Virus record (IMG/VR): IMGVR_UViG_3300030450_002859
Span: 1-27,139 of that record
From: a virus
Direction: 5' to 3' (one strand)
Length of the DNA stretch: 27,139 bases
Positions 7,139-12,885 of the stretch are shown in pieces; within the stretch, counting starts at the first letter, position 1; every line of letters begins with the position of its first letter. The notes under the pieces are model-generated. The model had not been told where the DNA came from, did no database searches, and worked only from the letters and a program-made list of their open reading frames with translations. The translations under genes were made by a program, and so were the position numbers.

Positions 7139-7283
7139 AGACACACTTATAACAGTTGCTCAAGGAACAGGTGGTGTAGCATTAAGCTTTTGGGAGGTTC
7201 TTCCTGATATGCTAAGACTTGGAATATTGGTAGCTACATTTTTACATATAATAATAAAAATTGTAAACGATTATAACAAATAA
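7131..7283 (+). CDS. Small one-pass membrane protein (50 aa), holin-like candidate
   Basis: The product has a polar N-terminus (MGKDTLITVAQGTGGVALSF), a short amphipathic link (WEVLPDMLR) and one hydrophobic segment (LGILVATFLHIIIKIV, about residues 29-44), then a short charged end (NDYNK). Size and layout fit a small holin or another membrane-active phage protein. It overlaps the preceding gene by eight bases; an AAAGGGG run at 7116-7122 lies 8 bases upstream as a ribosome site. No endolysin or spanin gene is in the window, so lysis is only one possibility; a virion membrane-interacting peptide is another. Confidence 0.65.
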   Translation: MGKDTLITVAQGTGGVALSFWEVLPDMLRLGILVATFLHIIIKIVNDYNK

Positions 7284-7292
7284 TACACTCAC

Positions 7293-7307
7293 GGTCTCGT
7301 CAAGACC
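7293..7307 (+). other. Short inverted repeat in the 7284-7338 gap
   Basis: GGTCT (7293-7297) can pair with AGACC (7303-7307) around a five-base loop CGTCA. The stem is short and no T-run follows. It lies in the only sizeable gap of the fibre region, upstream of the AAAGGAG ribosome site of the next gene. It may be a minor RNA structure; chance is possible. Confidence 0.25.
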
Positions 7308-7338
7308 TTAAAGTATAACTCTTGAAAGGAGAATAAAC

Positions 7339-7707
7339 ATGGCAAAACCATTACATACATTTACAGTCGCAGAAGCAGGAAATCTACAAGTATATAGTGA
7401 TTATAACTATGAACAAATAGATATAAGTGGAGATAGTTTAGATACATCTCCTGCTAGTGCAACATACATTACAGAAGCAAATCCAGCTAAAAAAGTAGTT
7501 ATATACGATGGAGATGGAACTGTAGAAGATGCAGATACATTTACAATTGCTTTAAATGGAAACACTGATACTCAAAAGAAAATAGTAATTGAAGGCAGAA
7601 ATCTTCCATTTACTATAGAAGGATTGGTCATGAGAGCTTTAACTGTTTCTCTTCCAGATGGAGACACAACTGCTAGCGATACTGTAGATATATTATCATT
7701 TCATTAA
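7339..7707 (+). CDS. Small beta-rich virion-type protein
   Basis: This 122-residue protein is acidic and beta-patterned (for example KKVVIYDGDGTVEDADTFTI and KKIVIEGRNLPFTIEGLVMR), with many Thr, Asp, Val and Gly. No catalytic motif, signal peptide or membrane segment is visible. It starts with a strong AAAGGAG and lies between the mini-genes and the coiled-coil gene, inside the fibre region. It could be a decoration protein, a fibre adaptor or a fibre tip. I do not recognise a family. Confidence 0.7.
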   Translation: MAKPLHTFTVAEAGNLQVYSDYNYEQIDISGDSLDTSPASATYITEANPAKKVVIYDGDGTVEDADTFTIALNGNTDTQKKIVIEGRNLPFTIEGLVMRALTVSLPDGDTTASDTVDILSFH

Positions 7708-7716
7708 GGAGCTATA

Positions 7717-8646
7717 ATGGCAAACACATTTAGTTCAAGAAAGATTAAACCTTTAAAAAAAAGTGAATTAGATAAAAAAATTGCTCAAGCAAATAAATCG
7801 TTAAAGGCTAAGAATAAGAAACTTGATATAAACATTAAAGATAAAGAAAGTGAAATTAAGTCATTAGATAAAGAAACTAAATCTTTAAATAGTGAAGTCA
7901 AATCAATTTCAAAAGAAATTTCTAGTAGTAAAAGTTTATTATCCAAAGAAAAACTCAAATTATATGATATGTCCAAAAATATTAAAGATAGGGAGTCCCA
8001 TCTTTTAACTCTTAAGAATGAAGAAAGTTCCATTAATAATAATGTGGAAAAACTTAATAAAGAGGCTTTAAAGTTAAATGATGATATTGCTTATCTTGAA
8101 ACTAAAAAGAAAAAAGCGGATGATTTAATTGCGGATGTTGATTATTTTCAAAAACAAAAAGATATAAAGGAAAATGAGTTGAATGAGATTGAAAGAAAAT
8201 ATAGGGCTATTAAAGAAGATATATCCAATCAAGAATTATATTTTAAAAATAAATCAATTGAATATAACAAGCGAATTGCAGAAATGTCAGATGAAGCTCA
8301 AGAAGTATCTGCAAAAATTAAAGTAATTCAAAGAGATGCGGATATAGAAAAGGATAAATATAATAATGCTTGTGCTAAATTAAAAGAAATGAAAGAAGAT
8401 AAGTCTCTTGAATTAAAATCTGTTGAGTCTTTGGTTGGTAAAAAAGAAGATGAATATATCATGTGGGAGCGAAAGCTTGAAAAGATTAAAGAGTCTTATG
8501 AGTCTGAGCAAGAAAGAATATCTAAAATAAAAGGTAACTTTGAAAAATGGAAAGTTAATTCATTGGAGGAGGTTGCAAGAATGAAGCTTAAAAATAAAAT
8601 GGAAAAGATTGACAAAGCTGGGTTAAAGGAAATTTTAAATGGCTGA
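7717..8646 (+). CDS. 309-residue coiled-coil protein
   Basis: Almost the whole protein (about residues 18-290) is Lys/Glu/Asp/Ser-rich with regular heptad-like hydrophobic spacing (for example DKESEIKSLDKETKSLNSEV, MKLKNKMEKIDKAGLKEILN at the end), so it should form a long coiled coil. There are no cysteine pairs, no membrane segment and no ATPase motif, so it is not an SMC or Rad50 fragment. It starts with AAGGAG and overlaps the next gene by eight bases (ATGGCTGA). A rod of this length between fibre genes could be a spacer or scaffold used in fibre assembly, or a non-virion assembly factor. I do not recognise a family. Similarity to other coiled coils would not be informative. Confidence 0.7.
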   Translation: MANTFSSRKIKPLKKSELDKKIAQANKSLKAKNKKLDINIKDKESEIKSLDKETKSLNSEVKSISKEISSSKSLLSKEKLKLYDMSKNIKDRESHLLTLKNEESSINNNVEKLNKEALKLNDDIAYLETKKKKADDLIADVDYFQKQKDIKENELNEIERKYRAIKEDISNQELYFKNKSIEYNKRIAEMSDEAQEVSAKIKVIQRDADIEKDKYNNACAKLKEMKEDKSLELKSVESLVGKKEDEYIMWERKLEKIKESYESEQERISKIKGNFEKWKVNSLEEVARMKLKNKMEKIDKAGLKEILNG

Positions 8647-9085
8647 TGTAGGGAACGGCGTTTCAAGAGTTATAATGGATACTGATGGCGAACAGGCTAC
8701 AGTTACTAATAATAAGCTTGATGTAAATGCAACATTAGTTGCTGGTGCATCCATTGATATTGGTGATGTTGAAGTTAAAGGCCATTCAAGTATTCAAAGT
8801 TATAGAAACAGAGCAGTTGGAACAAGTGCTGAAATTATAAATGGTGGTTCATCTTCAGGTGGAAGCGGAAATGCTGGGGATTCAATTCCATGTAAACATA
8901 TAGATATTATGGCAGATATAGATAATACAGGTATTATACATGTTGGAGGAAGCGATTTAACTGCAGAGAATGGAATAGCTTTATATCCTGGGGATACATA
9001 TAGCGTAGACATTGATGATGCAAATAAAATTTATGTTTTAGCAAGCGTAGATGCAGAAGATGTTGCATTCGTGGTATATAACTAA
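8639..9085 (+). CDS. Beta-rich virion-type protein (148 aa)
   Basis: This protein has an N-terminal part with short beta segments (ATVTNNKLDVNATLVAGASI), a flexible Gly/Ser linker (NGGSSSGGSGNAGDS, about residues 68-82) and a C-terminal domain with a pattern seen in many phage structural proteins: IPCKHIDIMADIDNTGIIHV, then GGSDLTAENGIALYPGDTYS and IYVLASVDAEDVAFVVYN. That domain is probably a small beta sandwich. It is coupled to the coiled-coil gene by an eight-base overlap (with AAAGGA upstream) and to the next fibre gene by TAATG. It is likely a minor fibre or adaptor subunit. The family name is not known to me. Confidence 0.7.
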   Translation: MADVGNGVSRVIMDTDGEQATVTNNKLDVNATLVAGASIDIGDVEVKGHSSIQSYRNRAVGTSAEIINGGSSSGGSGNAGDSIPCKHIDIMADIDNTGIIHVGGSDLTAENGIALYPGDTYSVDIDDANKIYVLASVDAEDVAFVVYN

Positions 9086-10164
9086 TGGCTAATAGAGTAA
9101 CAAGAAATCACCGTAGAGATGGTATCCAATTTGGAGCAAATGGATATTTATCTTTAGCTGATAATGAAATTGATGTATCGAGTGGCGATTTAACTTTAGA
9201 TGTAGAAGGAGATATAAAATTAGACGCCAATGGAAATTCGATATATTTTGCCGATGGTGCTCAGACTGCTGGATTCGTAGCTATGACGTCAGGTGCAGCT
9301 ACACGTTTAAGACTTTATGAAATGGGTGGAGATTCAGATACTGATTATCTTAATATTGATGTAAAGGAACATGGTGAAACAGATATAAAAACGTCTGACG
9401 TAGCTGGTACAGCTGCTCATATATTAATTCAGCCTGATGGAGATTTGACATTAGACCCAGCATCTCAAAAAATAATTATTAATGCTACAGATAAACTTTA
9501 TCTTGATGGTGGAACCGATACTTATATATATGAAGATGCAGATGATGATTTGAGAATCGTAGTGGGTAATGTTGGTATAATGACGCTTTATCAAACTGCT
9601 GCTGTTGGCGAGAATTATGTATCTATCACTAATTCTAATTTAAGAATACCATCTACACATAAATTGCATTTTGACGGCGGTGGAGATACTTTTATACAAG
9701 AAGTTTCAGCAGATAATCTTAAGTTTGTTGTTGGTGATGACACTGTTCTTGAGCTTACTGAAGCAGGCAATTCAGGCAATCTTGTTAATATGGGCACAAG
9801 TGGTGCAGGCTTTACACAGCATGAACCAACATATGATGCTGCTGATACACAAGTATATTTTGCAAAGCTTGGTAATAAAGCATTTTTAACATTTGGAGCT
9901 GGCGACATAGGTAATATGCTTATATATTTTCCTAATGCATCTTGTAATTGCACATTGGTTATTAAGCAAGATGGAACAGGGAGTAGGACAGTTACTTCTT
10001 GGAAAGCACATGACCAAGCTGCAGGAAATGCAACTAATGTTCAATGGGCAGGTGGCTCTGCTCCTACATTATCAACAGGAGCAAATGCAATAGATATAAT
10101 AAGTTTTTATTGGGATAATGATAATCATACAGCTTATGGGGTAGCAAGTTTAAATTTTAGTTAA
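9085..10164 (+). CDS. Tail fibre-like protein (359 aa)
   Basis: The chain begins with a basic attachment-like segment (MANRVTRNHRRDGIQFGANG) followed by shaft-like beta repeats rich in 'GDLTLD', 'LDGGTDTYIYEDADDDLRIV' and 'LHFDGGGDTFIQEVSADNLK'. The last ~110 residues (from about FTQHEPTYDAADTQVYFAKL) resemble a globular tip with a 'TVTSWKAHDQ ... WAGGSAPTLSTGANAIDIIS' pattern common at the ends of phage fibres. No enzyme motif is visible. The start lies in TAATG and has no Shine-Dalgarno sequence just upstream, so it probably depends on translation of the gene before. It is likely a receptor-binding fibre. Confidence 0.7.
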   Translation: MANRVTRNHRRDGIQFGANGYLSLADNEIDVSSGDLTLDVEGDIKLDANGNSIYFADGAQTAGFVAMTSGAATRLRLYEMGGDSDTDYLNIDVKEHGETDIKTSDVAGTAAHILIQPDGDLTLDPASQKIIINATDKLYLDGGTDTYIYEDADDDLRIVVGNVGIMTLYQTAAVGENYVSITNSNLRIPSTHKLHFDGGGDTFIQEVSADNLKFVVGDDTVLELTEAGNSGNLVNMGTSGAGFTQHEPTYDAADTQVYFAKLGNKAFLTFGAGDIGNMLIYFPNASCNCTLVIKQDGTGSRTVTSWKAHDQAAGNATNVQWAGGSAPTLSTGANAIDIISFYWDNDNHTAYGVASLNFS

Positions 10165-10718
10165 TGGCATTTAAAGATAACATATTAACTTTTGAAGATA
10201 CAAAGATAACTGATACATCATCAGATATTGAAGTAATGATGGATTGGGAAGCGCCGATAATGGAAAAGAGCGCAGAGTTTATATGCCATAATAAAGGAGA
10301 TATATTAGAAATAGGTTTTGGTATGGGAATATGTGCTGATTATATACAAGCACAAGGAGTTAATTCTCATACTATTATTGAAATACATCCACAGATATTA
10401 GAAAGATTAAATACTTGGGCATCAGACAAATCAAATGTTACTATTATTGAAGGAGATTGGAGTTCAGTATCTTTATCTAATACTTATGATGGTATATTTC
10501 TTGATACGTTTGGTGATGATAGTTTAAATAAATTTAAAACTTTTGCATTAGCAAAAATTAAATCAGGTGGAAAAATAACATATTGGAACAATAATGAAGC
10601 AGAGTACAATCCCTATTCATTTGATTCTATTGATTATGAAAAGGTTTCAGTATCTCCATCGGAGAATATGTATACAAATATTGCATCTGATTATTATATG
10701 CCAAAGGTGGAAATTTAA
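10164..10718 (+). CDS. SAM-dependent methyltransferase, GAMT/RMT2-like
   Basis: This 184-residue protein has a class I methyltransferase fold. Residues 48-55 (LEIGFGMG) form the S-adenosylmethionine loop, E73 in HTIIEIHP fits the ribose-binding acid, and 109-116 read DGIFLDTF. The pattern matches guanidinoacetate methyltransferase and yeast RMT2, which methylate guanidino groups: VMMDWEAPIM (24-33), IECN-like strand, LNTWA, YDGI..DT, and near the end SDYYMP. E29 and D114 line up with the two acids that hold the guanidino group in mammalian GAMT (E45, D134). The chain is shorter than human GAMT (236) but keeps all these blocks. It is coupled by TAATG on both sides to fibre-type genes and lacks its own good ribosome site. 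The substrate is unknown; protein arginine or a small guanidino compound are options. Confidence 0.75.
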   Translation: MAFKDNILTFEDTKITDTSSDIEVMMDWEAPIMEKSAEFICHNKGDILEIGFGMGICADYIQAQGVNSHTIIEIHPQILERLNTWASDKSNVTIIEGDWSSVSLSNTYDGIFLDTFGDDSLNKFKTFALAKIKSGGKITYWNNNEAEYNPYSFDSIDYEKVSVSPSENMYTNIASDYYMPKVEI

Positions 10719-11383
10719 TGGCTATCATATATGCAGGTACAAATGATAGTTGGAGAAGAATAACTACTGCTTCATCTTGGTCTGATGCTAGAGGAGATGT
10801 GTCAAGTTCAGCAGGAGCTGGTACTACTTCGGGCAGTTATTATAATTTTGCTCTATATAATAGATATTTTGGAGGTAGGGGAGGAAATAATTATTATTGC
10901 TCAAGAGTTTTTCTTGAGTTTGATTTATCAGGAGAGTCAGGAACTGCGTCATCAGTTGATTTGAAAATTTACAGTGATAATCTCGGGACTAATGCTACAA
11001 ATGAAAAGACAGTTTATGCAGTTCAAGCAACAGCATTGGCAGACAGCAATGATGATTTTGGGAATGTATTTTCAAGTGGAACAACTTTAGGTACATTGTT
11101 AGGGAGTGCAGAAATTTCAACTACTTTAGGATATCATACTATAACACTTAATACAGCAGGAGTAAGTGCTGTAAATAGTGCAATAGGAAGTGGGTCATTA
11201 ATTATTGGAGTTATGGGATATTATGATTATAATAATTCTACACCATCTTTGGGTGGGAATTATGTTCAGCAGCAAGTATATTTTTCTAATTACACAGGAA
11301 CAAGTAGAGACCCGAAATTGGATATAACTTATGCAACGGCAACAGCAGAAGATAATGCAACATTTTTTGGGACAAATTTTTAA
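10718..11383 (+). CDS. DNRLRE-like carbohydrate-binding/receptor-binding candidate
   Basis: This 221-residue beta-sandwich protein has SRVFLEFDLSGESGTASSVD followed by LKIYSDN and a closing DPKLDITYATA. The order 'FDLS ... LKIY ... P.L.ITY' is typical of DNRLRE and related carbohydrate-binding modules found in secreted and surface proteins. The N-terminus (MAIIYAGTNDSWRRITTASS) is short, and the C-terminus ends in NATFFGTNF. Its place as the last gene of the fibre block, right after the methyltransferase, suggests a glycan-binding tip or accessory fibre. The start is TAATG with AAAGGTGG upstream. Family membership comes from pattern memory; a plain fibre tip domain is the alternative. Confidence 0.6.
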   Translation: MAIIYAGTNDSWRRITTASSWSDARGDVSSSAGAGTTSGSYYNFALYNRYFGGRGGNNYYCSRVFLEFDLSGESGTASSVDLKIYSDNLGTNATNEKTVYAVQATALADSNDDFGNVFSSGTTLGTLLGSAEISTTLGYHTITLNTAGVSAVNSAIGSGSLIIGVMGYYDYNNSTPSLGGNYVQQQVYFSNYTGTSRDPKLDITYATATAEDNATFFGTNF

Positions 11384-11397
11384 AGGAGCTTTTTGAA

Positions 11398-12183
11398 ATG
11401 GGAAGAAAAAAGAAAGGCGTTGTAAAACGTGCTATTATCACACCTGATAAACATTTTCCATTAGCTGACATAGCAGCTATAAATTGTGTTAAAAGGGCTA
11501 TTGAAATTGTGAAACCTGATATATATGTTGATTTAGGTGATGTTGGAGAATGGCACGGAAGTTCTCATTGGCAATGGAAAAAGAAAAAACGACCTCCTTT
11601 AGAATATCAGTTACCCTTTATTGAAGATGATATTGTTGAAGTAAATAAAGGAATGGATATGATTGATGAATCTCTTGATAAGGCAAATTGTAAAGAGAGA
11701 TATATCACAGAAGGAAATCACGATGATTGGATGAATAGATTTGTTGAAGAACATCCATATTTAGAAAGGTATAGGTTTGATAAATGCGTAAAGCTAAAGG
11801 AAAGAGGATACAAGTATTACCCCATGGGCAAGTATCTAAAAATTGGAAAGTTAGTAATGTATCATGGACATCACTTTGCTGGTATACAACACACACGCAA
11901 TCATCTGATGAGGTTAGGATGCAATGTTATGTACGGACATCATCATGATATTCAACAAAGTTCAGTCACTCATATTGATGGGCAAAAATCAGCTTGGAGT
12001 TTGGGTTGCCTTAAAGATATGTCAGCTGAACAAAACTCATGGCTTGGTGGTAGAAAGCATAATTGGAGCCATGCATTTGCCATTGTTGATTTCTTTAATG
12101 GCGGGTTATTTACTGTCCATGTTATACAAATTATAAATGGAATGACCTCATTATGGGGTGAAGTTATAGATGGGAATAAATGA
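11398..12183 (+). CDS. Calcineurin-like metallophosphoesterase
   Basis: This 261-residue protein carries the metal-binding motifs of the family in order: D17-x-H19 (TPDKHFP), GD at 47-48 (DLGDVGEWH), GNHD at 106-109, H156 in YHGHHFAG, and GHHH at 180-183. These residues hold two metal ions that cleave phosphoesters. Family members include nucleases (Mre11/SbcD type), protein phosphatases and nucleotide phosphodiesterases. There is no coiled-coil or ATPase partner gene, so an SbcCD-type pair is unlikely. The start has AAGGAGC upstream. It follows the fibre genes and overlaps the next membrane protein gene by ATGA. Similar genes occur in phages, but the substrate cannot be read from the sequence. 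Confidence 0.85.
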   Translation: MGRKKKGVVKRAIITPDKHFPLADIAAINCVKRAIEIVKPDIYVDLGDVGEWHGSSHWQWKKKKRPPLEYQLPFIEDDIVEVNKGMDMIDESLDKANCKERYITEGNHDDWMNRFVEEHPYLERYRFDKCVKLKERGYKYYPMGKYLKIGKLVMYHGHHFAGIQHTRNHLMRLGCNVMYGHHHDIQQSSVTHIDGQKSAWSLGCLKDMSAEQNSWLGGRKHNWSHAFAIVDFFNGGLFTVHVIQIINGMTSLWGEVIDGNK

Positions 12184-12443
12184 ATCCTATAGAGATAATA
12201 GAAAAGTTTGGGATACCTGTAGCGGTAGCTATGGCATTTGGTTTTTTTATATGGAAACAAAATCAATATATCCAAAAGGATTTAACTAAAGATATACATG
12301 AAAAGTTTAACAGATTAGAAGGAATTATTGTAAAATTGATAGACCAACAAAAGAAAATGCAAATTGAACAAAGAGGAATTGTTAAGTCTTATCAAACATT
12401 AATTGATATTATTACTAAATTATTTAAATGGGATAACAAATGA
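12180..12443 (+). CDS. Small N-terminally anchored membrane protein, holin candidate
   Basis: This 87-residue protein has one hydrophobic segment near the N-terminus (FGIPVAVAMAFGFFIWK, about residues 10-26), followed by a charged helical region (QKDLTKDIHEKFNRLEGIIV) that can form a coiled coil. This layout matches BhlA-type and other small phage holins. It overlaps the metallophosphoesterase and the next gene by ATGA at both ends, so the three are translated together. Without an endolysin nearby, a holin role is only a suggestion; a virion membrane anchor is also possible. Confidence 0.7.
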   Translation: MNPIEIIEKFGIPVAVAMAFGFFIWKQNQYIQKDLTKDIHEKFNRLEGIIVKLIDQQKKMQIEQRGIVKSYQTLIDIITKLFKWDNK

Positions 12444-12676
12444 TACAAGCAGTTATTATACAAAAAGTGGTAAAGCTAATTGCAAGTCAATTTAAGCTTG
12501 ATAAAATACTTGATTATGTTGAAAACCCTAATGAATTAGATGAAGAAATACAGCATCTTAGAGCTAGAGTAGAGTCCCTAGAAAAGATGGCTCATCCTTC
12601 AAGAGATTTTGTTATATGTGATGATTGTAAATGCAAGGTTGTAGTTGCTGAGCATATTGAAGAAAGAAGAAAATAA
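12440..12676 (+). CDS. Small helical protein with a C-terminal CxxC motif
   Basis: This 78-residue protein begins with an amphipathic helix (IQAVIIQKVVKLIASQFKLD), continues with a coiled-coil segment (EEIQHLRARVESLEKMAH) and ends with FVICDDCKCKVVV (CxxCxC), which may bind a metal ion. The pattern 'LE..AHP.R.FV.C..C' occurs in small proteins of several aquatic phages next to holin-type genes, from memory. It is coupled to the gene before by ATGA. The function is unknown. Its place after a membrane protein with a coiled coil suggests the two may interact. Confidence 0.7.
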   Translation: MIQAVIIQKVVKLIASQFKLDKILDYVENPNELDEEIQHLRARVESLEKMAHPSRDFVICDDCKCKVVVAEHIEERRK

Positions 12677-12691
12677 AATAAAGGAGAAGTA

Positions 12692-12883
12692 ATGAATATT
12701 GATTTAGGAAAAGCAATCTTTGATGCTTTATTTAATGATGAAAATAGAGATAAAATGATTGATGAGCTTAATAAAGTTGTTAATATACCGATAATTGGAG
12801 AAGAGATGGAAAGAAAAATTATCTCAAATCTATTTGAATGTATGGAAACTATATTAAAAAAAATCATGGTTAAAGAAGGATAA
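12692..12883 (+). CDS. Small helical protein (63 aa), unknown
   Basis: The gene has a good AAAGGAG site. The product is mostly helical with mixed charge (DENRDKMIDELNKVVNIPII and MERKIISNLFECMETILKKI). It has no membrane segment and no cysteine pair. It sits between the holin-type group and the large nozzle-like gene, whose start follows two bases after its stop. I do not recognise a family. Confidence 0.65.
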   Translation: MNIDLGKAIFDALFNDENRDKMIDELNKVVNIPIIGEEMERKIISNLFECMETILKKIMVKEG

Positions 12884-12885
12884 TA

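Noticed and set aside
7284-7338. Late promoter in the gap before the beta-rich protein
   Set aside because: TATAAC-like and TTGTAA-like words are present, but in DNA this AT-rich they are expected by chance, and spacing and repetition elsewhere do not support a promoter.
7717-8646. SMC/Rad50-type ATPase fragment pairing with the metallophosphoesterase
   Set aside because: No Walker A, signature or zinc-hook motif is present and the two genes are 2.7 kb apart.
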